In this document: piece by piece, positions 9,779 through 19,588 of the stretch | How the letters are laid out: every line of letters starts with the position of its first letter | How positions within the stretch are numbered: the first letter of the stretch is position 1 | Assembly (NCBI RefSeq): GCF_001517405.1 | Contig: NZ_LN907827.1 | Coordinates: 572,616-636,615, forward strand | Source: Duffyella gerundensis | GTDB taxonomy: Bacteria > Pseudomonadota > Gammaproteobacteria > Enterobacterales > Enterobacteriaceae | Direction of reading: 5' to 3' | Length of the DNA: 64,000 nucleotides | Program-made: the position numbers and the translations under genes | Notes under the pieces: model-generated | Database searches by the model: none | Told to the model about the DNA's origin: nothing | What the model saw: only the letters and a program-made list of their open reading frames with translations

Positions 9779-10399
9779 TCAGTTCATCCAGCGGTTATTT
9801 TGCTTCCGGCGTGGAATCATATGCGGCAGCAGCAGGCCCAACAGCAGACCAACGCCCGCAACCCCGCCGCCATACATAAACCACTGCATGATGATGGTGC
9901 GCTGCTTATCATCGAGCTGCACATTGGCGGCGCTGACTTTTTTCTGCGCCACCACCAGCTCATTTTTAAGCTTCTGATTCTGCTCTTTTAAACCATTGAT
10001 GGTGCCGTCGCTGCCTGCCACTTTCTTCTGCATTTCGGCGGTGCGTTGATTCCAGCTGTTATCGATATTGTTGAGCTTGTCGGTAAGATCTTTAACCTGC
10101 TGCTGCAGAATCGGTACTTGCGTACGCAGGCTGGGATCGGCGCTGAGCTGCGTCATTGGGATCCAGTTAGTGTTGCCCTGCGCATCGCGAATCTGTGCAT
10201 AGTTAGTGCTGCTGTTGGTTTGCAGCAGCGTCACTTCTTCGCCCGCATTCAACTTGCCTACCAGACGATACTGATCGCCGGGACCGCTGCGAACCCAAGT
10301 TGACAGCTCATCGGAAATGTAGCGTTTTTCACTGGCATGGACGGTTACGGTAACGCTGAAGGTCAGCAAAGAGAGCGCAATAAGAGTAATTTTTTTCAT
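9779..10399 (-). CDS. ygiM: SH3-domain membrane protein YgiM
   Basis: This 206-residue protein of unknown function has a cleavable signal peptide (MKKITLIALSLLTFSVTVTV, then HAS), a bacterial SH3 domain (about 25-95, with ELSTWVRSGPGDQYR), a coiled coil (about 100-165) and a hydrophobic C-terminal segment (about 172-195) followed by a short basic tail. This order matches the YgiM/TIGR04211 family. The start was placed at MKKIT, 51 codons inside the longest frame, to keep the signal peptide. It is divergent from ygiF and next to cca, as in E. coli. Confidence 0.9.
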   Translation of the reverse strand: MKKITLIALSLLTFSVTVTVHASEKRYISDELSTWVRSGPGDQYRLVGKLNAGEEVTLLQTNSSTNYAQIRDAQGNTNWIPMTQLSADPSLRTQVPILQQQVKDLTDKLNNIDNSWNQRTAEMQKKVAGSDGTINGLKEQNQKLKNELVVAQKKVSAANVQLDDKQRTIIMQWFMYGGGVAGVGLLLGLLLPHMIPRRKQNNRWMN

Positions 10400-10605
10400 T
10401 CGATTTCGTTTTTGCAAGTGATCGGAAAAATTAACGGCACAGTCTGGAGACGCTTCACAGAAATCTGAATGAGAACTATCCTGGTCTCGGGCGCGGTGCG
10501 GCACTCCTCGCGATCGCGCAAGAAAGCTGAGACAGTAAGGGCTTATCTGCATTACTCTTTCTTTCGTGAAACTTTCCGTGCCAGTGAATTAGTGAATAAA
10601 AAATT

Positions 10606-11910
10606 ATGACCATCGAAATCGAATTAAAGTTCATCGCAACGCCGCAGGCGATTGCTCAACTGCCCGCTTTTCTTGCCGCCTGGCCGCATCAGCATGCGCC
10701 CGCGATCGCCCTGACCAACATCTATTTTGAAACGGATGATCACCAGCTGCGTCGCTGGGACATGGGATTACGTATTCGCGGCGTTGAGCAAAAGTATGAA
10801 ATGACGCTGAAAGGCAAGGGCGACAGCATCGGTGGGCTGCATCAGCGTGCTGAATATAATGTCGACATCGCGTCACCTGAACTCGACATCGCCCGCCTGC
10901 CGGCAGAGATCTGGCCGCAAGGTACCGATGTCGCCGCATTACAGGCTCGTCTGCAACCGCTGTTCAGTACACATTTCCAGCGTGAACGTTGGGTAGTGAC
11001 CTATGGCAACAGCGAAATTGAAGTGGCGCTCGATCAGGGCGACGTAAAAGCTGGCGAGCTGAGCGAAGCACTGCATGAAATCGAACTGGAGCTGAAACAG
11101 GGTGAGCGTAACGATCTGCTGCAGTTTGCCACAGAGTTCGTTCAGCTGGCGGGCCTGCGTCTGGGTAGCCTGAGTAAAGCGGCACGTGGCTATGCACTGG
11201 CGCAAGGCAACGCGCCGCTGCCGGTAAAACCGGTGCCGCTGTTGCAGCTTGCGCCAAAAGCTACGGTAGAGCAGGCCATGGTGGCAATATTCCAGCTGGG
11301 ACTGAAGCAATGGCAATATCACGAGGAAGTCTGGTTACGCGGTAATGCGGATGCGCAGCATGCGGTGGTGGAAGCACTGGAGATTGTGCGTCAGGGCTTT
11401 TCGCTGTTCAGCGCGTTGATTTCACGTAAAGCGAGCAGTGAACTGCGTCAGAGCTTGACCGAACTGGAAGAGGCGCTGGCGGGCGAGCAGGTCGATGCAC
11501 AGGAGATCTGCTTTACGCCACTGTGGGTACAAACACAGCTGGCGTTAACGCGCTGGCTGGTGACGCAGCGCTGGCAGGCGTTTACCGATCAAAAAGCGCA
11601 GACCAAGCTCAATGGTTCATTTAAGCGCTTTGCCGATATTATGTTGGGCCGTATAGCAGCGAACATGAAAGAGACCATCAGCCATGTCCGTCAGCCCAAT
11701 GAGTATCACGATAAAGCACCTCGTCTGGCACGCCATCTCATCGCTGTTACGCTGCTGGCTGGCGCGTATCCGTCGACCGTGGCTGCATGGCAGGATAACT
11801 GGCGACAGCTGCTGTTGGCGATTGATGAGCATCAATACAATACGCTGGCCTGGCTAAGCAATCAGGCGCTCAAGCAGCCTGCTTTCTGGCTAAACGGCTC
11901 GGCACAGTAA
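10606..11910 (+). CDS. ygiF: Inorganic triphosphatase YgiF (CYTH and CHAD domains)
   Basis: This 434-residue protein hydrolyses inorganic triphosphate. The N-terminal CYTH domain opens with the ExExK signature (EIELKF, residues 4-9) and continues to about 200. The C-terminal CHAD domain (about 218-433) is helical and His-rich and is thought to bind polyphosphate. No clear ribosome site precedes the ATG. It is followed at 31 bases by glnE on the same strand, as in E. coli, and the two are probably co-transcribed. Confidence 0.93.
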   Translation: MTIEIELKFIATPQAIAQLPAFLAAWPHQHAPAIALTNIYFETDDHQLRRWDMGLRIRGVEQKYEMTLKGKGDSIGGLHQRAEYNVDIASPELDIARLPAEIWPQGTDVAALQARLQPLFSTHFQRERWVVTYGNSEIEVALDQGDVKAGELSEALHEIELELKQGERNDLLQFATEFVQLAGLRLGSLSKAARGYALAQGNAPLPVKPVPLLQLAPKATVEQAMVAIFQLGLKQWQYHEEVWLRGNADAQHAVVEALEIVRQGFSLFSALISRKASSELRQSLTELEEALAGEQVDAQEICFTPLWVQTQLALTRWLVTQRWQAFTDQKAQTKLNGSFKRFADIMLGRIAANMKETISHVRQPNEYHDKAPRLARHLIAVTLLAGAYPSTVAAWQDNWRQLLLAIDEHQYNTLAWLSNQALKQPAFWLNGSAQ

Positions 11911-11941
11911 CGTTATCTGAAGTTCTGTTCAGGGAGGGATC

Positions 11942-14779
11942 ATGACTATTCCTTTGCCACCGTTGCTGCAGGAGCAGTGGCGTAAAGCAGCCGAGCGTCT
12001 GGCGTTAGAGCCGGACAGCCTCAGCGATCGGCAAAAAGCGGTGTTTGCTGGCAGCGATTTTGTGGTGGACAACCTTGCTCACTATCCACAATGGGCGCAG
12101 GCGCTGGACGATCAGCCGCCGCAGCCCGCTGAGTGGCAGCATTATGCGGCATGGCTGGCACAACGGTTGGACCCTGTTCAGGATGAGAACGGCCTGATGC
12201 GCGAGCTGCGGCTGTTTCGCCGTGAAATGCTGGTGCGCATCGCCTGGATGCAGACGCTGTCGCTGTGCAGCACGGTAGACAGTTTGCAGCAGCTTAGCGC
12301 GCTGGCGGAAACGGTGATTGTTGCCGCTCGCGACTGGCTTTGGCAAGCCTGCTGCGCCGACCTGGGGACGCCCTGCAATGCAGAAGGCGAGCCGCAGCCG
12401 CTGTTGATTCTGGGCATGGGCAAGCTGGGCGGGGGTGAACTCAACTTTTCATCAGATATCGATTTAATTTTTACCTGGCCGGAAAATGGCAGCACGCGCG
12501 GCGGCAGGCGTGAACTTGATAACGCCCAGTTTTTCACCCGTCTTGGCCAGCGGCTAATCAAGGTGCTGGATCAGCCGACCATCGATGGCTTTGTCTATCG
12601 GGTCGACATGCGTTTGCGACCCTTTGGCGACAGCGGACCGCTGGTGCTGAGCTTTGCCGCGCTGGAAGATTATTATCAGGAGCAGGGACGCGACTGGGAA
12701 CGCTACGCGATGGTTAAAGCCCGCTTAATGGGCGGTGGCGACGATCGCTGGAGCGAAGAGCTGCGCCAGATGCTGCGGCCTTTTGTATTCCGTCGTTATA
12801 TCGATTTCAGCGTGATTCAGTCGCTGCGTAACATGAAAGCGATGATTGCCCGTGAGGTGCGGCGACGTGGCTTAACCGACAACATTAAGCTGGGCGCCGG
12901 CGGTATTCGCGAAACGGAATTTATCGTTCAGGTTTTCCAGCTGATTCGCGGCGGACGCGAACTTAGCCTGCAACAGCGCGCCTTGCTGCCGTGCCTGCAG
13001 GCGATTGAAACGCTAAATTTATTGTCCGGCGATCAGGTCACCGCGCTGCGCGAAGCCTACCTTTTTTTGCGCCGCCTCGAAAACGTTCTGCAAAGCATCA
13101 ACGATGAACAGACACAAACATTGCCAGCCGATGCGCTAAACCAGGCGCGTCTGGCATGGGCAATGTCATGCGCCGACTGGACTGAACTACAACGGCAACT
13201 GAACCATCATATGGCCTGCGTGCGCGCCATCTTTGATGAACTGATTGGTGATGACACCCCAGAAATCGCCGACGGCAAAGCGCTGGATGAATACGTTGCC
13301 CTGTGGCAGGAGCCGCTGGAGGCCGACGATGTGCTTGCGCTGACGCCACAGTTAATGCCAGACGCTCGGTATCGTCTGCTGCAAACCATCAACGATTTCC
13401 GCCAGGATGTAAATAAGCGCACCATTGGTCCACGTGGACGTCAGTCTTTGGATCAGCTGGTGCCACGGCTGCTCAGTGAGATTTGCGTACGCGACGATGC
13501 GGCGGTTGCCTTGCAACGCATCACACCGCTGCTGTTGGGCATCGTCACACGTACCACTTATCTTGAATTACTAACCGAATACCACGGCGCGCTGAAGCAC
13601 CTTATTCGGCTCTGCGCCGCATCGCCGATGGTTGCCAGCCAGCTGGCGCGTTATCCGCTGCTGCTGGACGAACTGCTCGATCCTGCCACGCTCTATCAAC
13701 CCACCGCCACTGACGCTTATCGCGACGAGCTACGGCAATATTTGCTGCGCATCCCCACTGACGATGAAGAGCAACAGCTGGAAGCGCTACGGCAGTTTAA
13801 ACAGGCACAGTTGCTGCGCATTGCGGCGGCTGATATTGCTGGCACCTTGCCGGTCATGAAAGTCAGCGATCATCTCACCTGGCTGGCGGAAGCGATCATT
13901 GAATCGGTGGTTCAGCAGGCGTGGAGCATGATGATTCAGCGCTACGGTCGTCCTTCGCATCTTAACGATGATGCGGAACGCGGCTTTGCGGTAATCGGCT
14001 ACGGCAAACTCGGCGGCTGGGAATTAGGCTACAGCTCCGATCTTGACCTGGTGTTTCTGCATGAGTGCCCAGCTGATGCGGTAACCATCGGCGAACGCAG
14101 CATTGATGCTCGTCAGTTCTATCTGCGCCTGACCCAGCGCATCATGCACCTCTTTAGCACGCGTACCTCATCGGGCATTCTGTACGAAGTTGATGCCCGC
14201 CTACGGCCATCGGGTGCGGCTGGCCTGCTGGTCAGTACCTTCAGCGCTTTTGATGATTATCAGCGCAACGAGGCGTGGACATGGGAACATCAGGCGCTGG
14301 TACGTGCTCGCGTAGTGTATGGCGATCAGACGCTGCGCCAGCGTTTTGATGAGATTCGCCGCGATATTCTGTGCCTGAAGCGTGAAGGGGAGCAGTTGCA
14401 AACTGAGGTGCGTGAAATGCGTCAGAAAATGCGCGCGCATCTGGGCGGTAAACACAAAGGACGCTGGGATTTAAAAGCGGATGAAGGCGGCATTACCGAC
14501 ATTGAATTCATTACACAATATCTTGTCCTGCTGTACGCTGCCGATGAGCCCAACTTAACGCGCTGGTCCGACAATGTGCGCATTTTTGAACTGCTGGCGC
14601 AATACGGCAAAATGGACGAACAGGAAGCGCAGGCGCTAACGCACGCCTACGTGACGTTGCGTGATACTTTGCATCATCTGGCGCTGCAGGAACTGCCTGG
14701 CCATGTGGCTGCTGATGCCTGGCTGGCGCTGCGCCAGCAGGTTCAGCAAAGCTGGCAGCGCTGGTTATTACCTGCTTAA
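11942..14779 (+). CDS. glnE: Glutamine synthetase adenylyltransferase/deadenylylase GlnE
   Basis: This 945-residue bifunctional enzyme adenylylates glutamine synthetase when nitrogen is plentiful and removes the AMP when it is scarce, under control of PII. There are two nucleotidyltransferase domains: [20 protein letters not shown] (about 157-176, deadenylylation half) and [20 protein letters not shown] (about 686-705, adenylylation half), both with the D-x-D metal pair. The length equals the family norm. AGGGAGG is a strong ribosome site 4 bases before the ATG. Confidence 0.97.
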   Translation: MTIPLPPLLQEQWRKAAERLALEPDSLSDRQKAVFAGSDFVVDNLAHYPQWAQALDDQPPQPAEWQHYAAWLAQRLDPVQDENGLMRELRLFRREMLVRIAWMQTLSLCSTVDSLQQLSALAETVIVAARDWLWQACCADLGTPCNAEGEPQPLLILGMGKLGGGELNFSSDIDLIFTWPENGSTRGGRRELDNAQFFTRLGQRLIKVLDQPTIDGFVYRVDMRLRPFGDSGPLVLSFAALEDYYQEQGRDWERYAMVKARLMGGGDDRWSEELRQMLRPFVFRRYIDFSVIQSLRNMKAMIAREVRRRGLTDNIKLGAGGIRETEFIVQVFQLIRGGRELSLQQRALLPCLQAIETLNLLSGDQVTALREAYLFLRRLENVLQSINDEQTQTLPADALNQARLAWAMSCADWTELQRQLNHHMACVRAIFDELIGDDTPEIADGKALDEYVALWQEPLEADDVLALTPQLMPDARYRLLQTINDFRQDVNKRTIGPRGRQSLDQLVPRLLSEICVRDDAAVALQRITPLLLGIVTRTTYLELLTEYHGALKHLIRLCAASPMVASQLARYPLLLDELLDPATLYQPTATDAYRDELRQYLLRIPTDDEEQQLEALRQFKQAQLLRIAAADIAGTLPVMKVSDHLTWLAEAIIESVVQQAWSMMIQRYGRPSHLNDDAERGFAVIGYGKLGGWELGYSSDLDLVFLHECPADAVTIGERSIDARQFYLRLTQRIMHLFSTRTSSGILYEVDARLRPSGAAGLLVSTFSAFDDYQRNEAWTWEHQALVRARVVYGDQTLRQRFDEIRRDILCLKREGEQLQTEVREMRQKMRAHLGGKHKGRWDLKADEGGITDIEFITQYLVLLYAADEPNLTRWSDNVRIFELLAQYGKMDEQEAQALTHAYVTLRDTLHHLALQELPGHVAADAWLALRQQVQQSWQRWLLPA

Positions 14780-14854
14780 CCCCATGCTCGCCGGATGAAG
14801 AGCCTGTGCTATTATCCGGCGCAATATTTTTGACTGTAGTCTGGAGTATCTGGA

Positions 14855-16282
14855 ATGAAAGTAACACTGCCCGAGTTTAACCATGCGGCTGTGCTGGTGG
14901 TTGGTGATGTTATGTTGGATCGTTATTGGCATGGGCCTACCAGTCGTATCTCGCCGGAAGCGCCAGTGCCGGTGGTAAAAGTAGAAAATATTGAAGAGCG
15001 ACCGGGTGGTGCGGCTAACGTGGCGATGAATATCGCGGCACTGGGTTCCGGCTCCCGTCTCATCGGCCTCACTGGCGTCGATGATGCTGCACAGGCGCTC
15101 GATCACTCCCTGCGCAAGGTCAACGTTGAATGCGATTTTGTGGCTATCGCCACCCATCCAACCATTACCAAGCTGCGCGTGCTGTCACGTAACCAGCAAC
15201 TGATCCGCCTTGATTTTGAAGAAGGCTTTGAAGGGGTCGATCCAACGCCTGTTCATCAGCGTATCAGCCTGGCACTGCCTGCGGTTGGGGCGCTGGTGCT
15301 GTCGGATTACGCCAAAGGCGCGCTGGCCGACGTACAAACCATGATTGCGCTGGCGCGCGAAGCGGGCGTACCGGTGCTGGTGGATCCTAAAGGTGCCGAT
15401 TTCTCTCGCTACCGCGGCGCAACGCTGCTAACACCTAACTTTTCAGAATTTGAAACGGTGGTGGGTAAGTGCAAAACCGAAGAAGAGATCGTGACGCGCG
15501 GCATGGCGCTGATCGCTGACTACGATCTGTCGGCGCTGCTGGTCACGCGTTCAGAAAATGGCATGACGCTTTTACAACCAGGCCGTGAACCACTCAATCT
15601 GCCTACCCAGGCGCAGGAAGTGTTTGATGTTACCGGTGCGGGCGACACGGTTATCGGCGTACTGGCGGCATCGCTGGCAGCAGGGAGCTCACTGGAAGAT
15701 GCCTGCTTCCTTGCCAATGCGGCGGCAGGTGTGGTGGTGGGCAAGCTGGGCACATCAACCGTATCACCGGTAGAGCTGGAGAATGCCATTCATGCCCGTC
15801 CGGAAACCGGTTTTGGCGTCATGAACGAAGAGCAGTTGCAGGATGCCGTGGCAAAAGCGCGTCAGCGCGGTGAAAAAGTGGTCATGACCAACGGCATTTT
15901 TGACATTCTGCATGCAGGCCATGTCTCTTACCTCGCCAATGCCCGCAAGTTAGGCGATCGACTAATTGTTGCGGTCAACAGCGATGCGTCAACGAAGCGT
16001 CTGAAAGGCGAAGAGCGTCCAATTAATCCATTGATCAACCGAATGATTGTATTGGGCGCGCTGGAGTCCGTTGACTGGGTCGTGGCATTTGAAGAAGATA
16101 CGCCGCAGCGACTGATCGCACAGGTATTGCCGGATCTGTTAGTGAAGGGCGGAGATTACAAGCCAGAAGATATTGCGGGCAGCAAAGAGGTCTGGGCTAA
16201 CGGCGGTGAGGTGCGCGTGCTGAATTTTGAGGATGGTCTGTCCACGACCAATATCATCAAGGCTATTCGCGCTAAATCCTGA
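14855..16282 (+). CDS. hldE: Bifunctional heptose kinase/adenylyltransferase HldE
   Basis: This 475-residue enzyme makes ADP-heptose for the lipopolysaccharide inner core. The N-terminal ribokinase-like kinase domain (about 1-318, with [10 protein letters not shown] and the DVTGAGDT anion hole) phosphorylates D-glycero-D-manno-heptose 7-phosphate. The C-terminal cytidylyltransferase-like domain ([16 protein letters not shown], about 344-359) transfers AMP. It follows glnE at 75 bases, as in E. coli, and ends at a terminator hairpin convergent with ubiK. Confidence 0.97.
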   Translation: MKVTLPEFNHAAVLVVGDVMLDRYWHGPTSRISPEAPVPVVKVENIEERPGGAANVAMNIAALGSGSRLIGLTGVDDAAQALDHSLRKVNVECDFVAIATHPTITKLRVLSRNQQLIRLDFEEGFEGVDPTPVHQRISLALPAVGALVLSDYAKGALADVQTMIALAREAGVPVLVDPKGADFSRYRGATLLTPNFSEFETVVGKCKTEEEIVTRGMALIADYDLSALLVTRSENGMTLLQPGREPLNLPTQAQEVFDVTGAGDTVIGVLAASLAAGSSLEDACFLANAAAGVVVGKLGTSTVSPVELENAIHARPETGFGVMNEEQLQDAVAKARQRGEKVVMTNGIFDILHAGHVSYLANARKLGDRLIVAVNSDASTKRLKGEERPINPLINRMIVLGALESVDWVVAFEEDTPQRLIAQVLPDLLVKGGDYKPEDIAGSKEVWANGGEVRVLNFEDGLSTTNIIKAIRAKS

Positions 16283-16293
16283 TTGCAGAGAAA

Positions 16294-16318
16294 ACGGGAG
16301 GTGATCCTCCCGCTTTTA
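16294..16318. terminator. Terminator between hldE and ubiK
   Basis: ACGGGAGG and CCTCCCGC pair around GTGAT and are followed by a short T run on the plus strand; the minus strand also has a T-rich flank. It serves the convergent pair hldE and ubiK. Confidence 0.75.
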
Positions 16319-16322
16319 AAAC

Positions 16323-16739
16323 TTATTGCTTAGGTTCTTCTGGCTTTGCGTCTGGCTCGTGCACCGGCTTCGGCGCGGTAACTGGCGCGGTAACTGGCGC
16401 AGTTGCTGCAGTAGCAGGTGCAGGGGTAGCTACAGGCGCGGCTGTTGACGAAGTTGTTGCGGTCGCAGGCACAGCGGTTGCTACAGGTGCAGAGGAAGTC
16501 GACTGATTTTCCAGCTGGGCAATACGCTGTTCCAGCGCGGCCAGTTTCTCGCGCGTGCGGATCAACACCTGCGTCTGCACATCAAACTCTTCACGATTAA
16601 CCAACTCCATGCGTGTCAGTTGAGCCTGCAAAACCTGGCGAATCTTTTTCTCAACGTCGTCGCCTAAATCGCGAATGCCTTTAGGCATCGCTTCGTGAAC
16701 CTGACGAGCAAGTTGTTCAATTTTTTTTGAGTCAATCAT
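16323..16739 (-). CDS. ubiK: Ubiquinone biosynthesis accessory factor UbiK with a long low-complexity tail
   Basis: The protein has 138 residues. The first 85 or so ([19 protein letters not shown] onward, ending in the coiled coil [15 protein letters not shown]) match UbiK (YqiC, BMFP family), which binds UbiJ and helps the Ubi complex make coenzyme Q. The last 50 residues are an Ala/Thr/Pro/Val-rich stretch ending in charged residues, longer than I recall for the E. coli protein (about 96 in total). The start was set at MIDSKK. The gene is monocistronic; the 637-base region upstream holds the ribB riboswitch. Confidence 0.9.
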   Translation of the reverse strand: MIDSKKIEQLARQVHEAMPKGIRDLGDDVEKKIRQVLQAQLTRMELVNREEFDVQTQVLIRTREKLAALEQRIAQLENQSTSSAPVATAVPATATTSSTAAPVATPAPATAATAPVTAPVTAPKPVHEPDAKPEEPKQ

Positions 16740-16961
16740 GGCGGTTTCCTGATCGCATATAAGTATTAAGCTGCGTTCTGCCATGAAATTCAGCAGCGTC
16801 ACAGCCCGAAAATTGGTTATCACGGCCAGGCGCAAACAGAAGATGTCGCCCGAGCCTGAGGGCAGCTGCGGCATCCTGCTGAAATGCGTCCCGCGAAACG
16901 GACAGCCAGTGCGTTGTGTCGCCTATCAGTAAAGCGCACGTTATTGCTCGTGTCGGGCAGG

Positions 16962-16967
16962 TATAAT
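16962..16967 (+). promoter_or_regulatory. Candidate far-upstream -10 element
   Basis: A perfect TATAAT lies about 160 bases before the FMN riboswitch, with a weak -35 region. It could start a longer ribB transcript. The gap 16740-17100 otherwise shows no gene I can support. Confidence 0.25.
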
Positions 16968-17081
16968 TCTCTTTCTGTGCGCACAAGACAGACACAACTC
17001 TGCTAAGTGTAATGCCTGAATCCAAAAGGATAAACCCAAAACATTGCATCCGCAGCGCATAAGCTTTTGCGGCTTTGTTGA

Positions 17082-17110
17082 TTGCCCGTCCAGATGTTTG
17101 GCGTTATAGT
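17082..17110 (+). promoter_or_regulatory. Promoter for ribB
   Basis: TTGCCC (17082-17087) and TATAGT (17105-17110) are spaced by 17 bases. Transcription would start just before the FMN riboswitch, which fits a riboswitch-led mRNA. Confidence 0.6.
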
Positions 17111-17123
17111 AAATTTGCTTATT

Positions 17124-17268
17124 CTCAGGGCGGGGCGAAATTCCCCACCGGCGGTAAATCAGCTTCTGTGCTGAAAGCCCGCGAGCGCTTCAGGCTCTGT
17201 CTGAAGGTCAGCAGATCCGGTGTGATTCCGGGGCCGACGGTTAAAGTCCGGATGGGAGAGGGTAACGA
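17124..17268 (+). promoter_or_regulatory. FMN riboswitch (RFN element)
   Basis: The conserved blocks of the RFN element appear in order: CAGGGCGGGGCGAAATTCCC, CCACCGGCGGTA, a variable arm with AGCCCGCGAGCG, then GGTCAGCAGATCCGGTG, TTCCGGGGCCGACGG and AGTCCGGATGGGAGAGGGT. It binds FMN and represses the gene behind it. It ends about 110 bases before the ribB start, leaving room for an expression platform. Confidence 0.95.
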
Positions 17269-17376
17269 TTTCTGACGAGCCTGTGCTCGCCTCATGTTAT
17301 TGTTTTGTCGCCGCAGACACACTCCTAAGCACGCCCTGATTCTGGTAACTCATTTCATACTAAAGGTTTATTTACC

Positions 17377-18033
17377 ATGAATCAGACGCTTCTTTCTGAA
17401 TTTGGCACGCCGGAACAGCGTGTGGAAAATGCTTTGGCCGCGTTGCGTGCGGGCCAGGGCGTTATGGTGCTCGATGACGAGGACCGCGAAAACGAAGGCG
17501 ATATGATTTTCGCCGCAGAAACCATGACCGTTGAGCAAATGGCACTGACGATTCGCCACGGCAGCGGCATTGTTTGTCTCTGCCTGAATGAAGAGCGTCG
17601 TCAACAGCTTGAATTGCCTATGATGGTCGAGAACAATACCAGCTCATTCGGCACCGGTTTTACCGTGACTATCGAAGCTGCTGAAGGTGTGACCACCGGT
17701 GTGTCTGCTCAGGATCGCTTAACCACTATTCGTGCGGCTATTGCTGATAACGCTAAACCCAGCGATCTGCATCGCCCAGGCCACGTTTTTCCGCTGCGCG
17801 CCCGTGAGGGTGGCGTATTAACGCGCGGTGGCCACACTGAAGCAACCATCGATCTGGTTACGCTCGCAGGCTTCAAACCGGCAGGTGTGCTGTGCGAACT
17901 GACTAATGACGATGGCACCATGGCGCATGCGCCGGAAGCAATCGTGTTTGCGAAGCAGCATAATATGCCGGTCGTAACTATCGAAGATTTAGTGGCTTAC
18001 CGCCGCAGCCGTGAAACACGCCACGCCAGCTAA
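17377..18033 (+). CDS. ribB: 3,4-dihydroxy-2-butanone 4-phosphate synthase RibB
   Basis: This 218-residue enzyme converts ribulose 5-phosphate to formate and the four-carbon unit of riboflavin. The acidic active-site loop [10 protein letters not shown] lies at about 33-42, and HTEATIDL in the second half carries conserved His and Glu residues. The protein is the stand-alone form, without a GTP cyclohydrolase II domain. It is controlled by the FMN riboswitch directly upstream. A strong terminator follows. Confidence 0.97.
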   Translation: MNQTLLSEFGTPEQRVENALAALRAGQGVMVLDDEDRENEGDMIFAAETMTVEQMALTIRHGSGIVCLCLNEERRQQLELPMMVENNTSSFGTGFTVTIEAAEGVTTGVSAQDRLTTIRAAIADNAKPSDLHRPGHVFPLRAREGGVLTRGGHTEATIDLVTLAGFKPAGVLCELTNDDGTMAHAPEAIVFAKQHNMPVVTIEDLVAYRRSRETRHAS

Positions 18034-18049
18034 CGACTGACCCATTCGC

Positions 18050-18084
18050 AATGGCAGCCTTTTACAGAGGCTGCCATTTTTTTT
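18050..18084. terminator. Terminator after ribB
   Basis: AATGGCAGCCT and AGGCTGCCATT form an 11-base perfect stem followed by eight T bases, between ribB and the convergent hydrolase gene. Confidence 0.9.
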
Positions 18085-18090
18085 GCCGCT

Positions 18091-18474
18091 TTACCGTGCC
18101 GCATAAAAAGTATGGTTACCAATGACCATGGTGCGCTGGAAAGTCTTACGCCAGTACGGCTTTACCCGATGATTGTGAAAATAGGTGGCACCGTTGGTCA
18201 CATCTTCCAGTTCGCCATGCACAATACGGTGCGCCAGTCTTTGAGCGCGTTGCCAGCTGGGATCGCTATCTGACGGTTTAACGTCGAGGCGTTTTTTAAA
18301 GTTGGTCCAGGAAAACTGTTTGGGTGCATAAACCACCGGGCAAATCTCTTTAACCTCCCAGTTAGCACGATTCATTGTGACCGTACCAACGGCAATCTGC
18401 CCCAGTTCTGGTTCGCCGCGCGCTTCATGATAAATGTTCAGCGCAAGGCACAAAATAGCTCCTTGAAGTAACAT
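18091..18474 (-). CDS. Small SleB/CwlJ-type cell wall hydrolase
   Basis: The protein has 127 residues from the ATG at 18474. It contains CLALNIYHEARGEPELGQIA (residues 9-28), whose Glu is the expected catalytic residue of SleB/CwlJ (hydrolase_2) lytic transglycosylases, and the later GATYFHN and HTFYAA motifs of the same family. In spore formers these enzymes degrade cortex; here a role in peptidoglycan remodelling is inferred. The N-terminus has a hydrophobic start (MLLQGAILCLALNIY) but no clear signal peptide. A longer frame (150 residues) exists upstream but looks less protein-like. It lies alone between ribB and zupT. Confidence 0.75.
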   Translation of the reverse strand: MLLQGAILCLALNIYHEARGEPELGQIAVGTVTMNRANWEVKEICPVVYAPKQFSWTNFKKRLDVKPSDSDPSWQRAQRLAHRIVHGELEDVTNGATYFHNHRVKPYWRKTFQRTMVIGNHTFYAAR

Positions 18475-18622
18475 ACCTTTTCCGTGTTTTTTTATCAGAA
18501 TCAACGGAAGAGGAGTGTAATTAAGCAGCAAAAAACAGGTCACAAGACCTGTCTTGTAATAAAAATGGCGGTTATTAACTCTTTGATAATTAAAAGCTGT
18601 CTTAAAATTATCGAGATTTGTC

Positions 18623-19390
18623 TTAACCTATGCCACTGCTCTGCAGCAGCGCCAGGCTGAATCCCATCACCGTCATACCACAGAGCACGCCATAGCTTGG
18701 GTTGCTGTGAGGATCGATCTCTTTTGCCAGCGGCATAAGCTCATCAACGGAGAGCGCAACCATGATTCCGGCCACAGCGGCCATGATGGCGGCAATCACC
18801 ACCGGCGACACCATCGGACCCAGCAAGGCGAAAGCCAGCACGCCGCCTAATATTTCTGACAGACCGGAAATACAGGCCCAGAAAATGGCGCGCGACTTGG
18901 AGCCCGTTGCTGCATACATCGGCCCGGCCACCGCCAGACCTTCAGGAATATTATGTATCGCCACTGCCAGCGCGATACCCAGACCCAGTTCCATGTCGCT
19001 GCTGGCGGTAACGTAAGTGGCGATGCCCTCGGGAAAATTATGCAGGCTGATGCCCAGCGTCAATAAAATGGCGGTGCGCCTGATATTCTGCGGCTTCTTT
19101 TTCTGATCCATCAGATCCTGAGGATGCTGATGCGGCAACAGGCGATCAAGCAAGAAATAACCAATCAGGCCAACTAAAAACATGCCATAGCCGAGCACAG
19201 GCGGCATGCCGACAGTATGCAATGCGGTAGGCAGCATCTCCATCAGTGAAATAAGCAGCATGATGCCCGCGGCAAAGCCCAGCGAGAAGGCGAGCAGGCG
19301 ATTAGAGGGCTTTTGCCCCATTACACCGAGTAGTGCGCCGATAAAAGTAGCGGCTCCGGCTAATACAGTCAGAAGCAGTGGCACTGACAT
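18623..19390 (-). CDS. zupT: Zinc/divalent metal transporter ZupT
   Basis: This 255-residue ZIP-family inner-membrane importer takes up zinc and, with broad specificity, iron, manganese and cobalt. Eight hydrophobic segments are visible. The metal-site motifs HNFPEGIA and HNIPEGLA lie in the fourth and fifth segments, and the His-containing loop LPHQHPQD lies between segments three and four. The start was set at [12 protein letters not shown], four codons inside the frame, matching E. coli ZupT. A Fur-like box lies 17 bases upstream of the start. Confidence 0.95.
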   Translation of the reverse strand: MSVPLLLTVLAGAATFIGALLGVMGQKPSNRLLAFSLGFAAGIMLLISLMEMLPTALHTVGMPPVLGYGMFLVGLIGYFLLDRLLPHQHPQDLMDQKKKPQNIRRTAILLTLGISLHNFPEGIATYVTASSDMELGLGIALAVAIHNIPEGLAVAGPMYAATGSKSRAIFWACISGLSEILGGVLAFALLGPMVSPVVIAAIMAAVAGIMVALSVDELMPLAKEIDPHSNPSYGVLCGMTVMGFSLALLQSSGIG

Positions 19391-19406
19391 TTCTGGCTCC
19401 ATAGAT

Positions 19407-19425
19407 GATAATGATAATTGTTTAA
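19407..19425. promoter_or_regulatory. Fur-like box upstream of zupT
   Basis: GATAATGATAATTGTTTAA matches the 19-base Fur consensus (GATAATGATAATCATTATC) at about 14 positions, including the whole left two hexamers. It lies between the zupT start and its likely promoter, a position suited to repression. Manganese or zinc regulators with similar AT-rich sites are alternatives. Confidence 0.5.
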
Positions 19426-19588
19426 ATTATACGGAGACCCTACAAAAATCGAGTCTTTTCGCGTAAAGAAATGTCGGCAATATTGCGTCAAATTTATTGA
19501 TGGAGTTTGTCACGTTAATCCGGGTTCATCGTGAAACCAAACCACGTAATCTGTGTATACAGAGCGACCGCTCCCCCGGAGAATTAAC

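Noticed and set aside
16783..16932. A 49-codon open frame ([13 protein letters not shown] start) between ubiK and ribB
   Set aside because: No good ribosome site and no recognised family; it lies in a leader region. It cannot be supported without conservation data.
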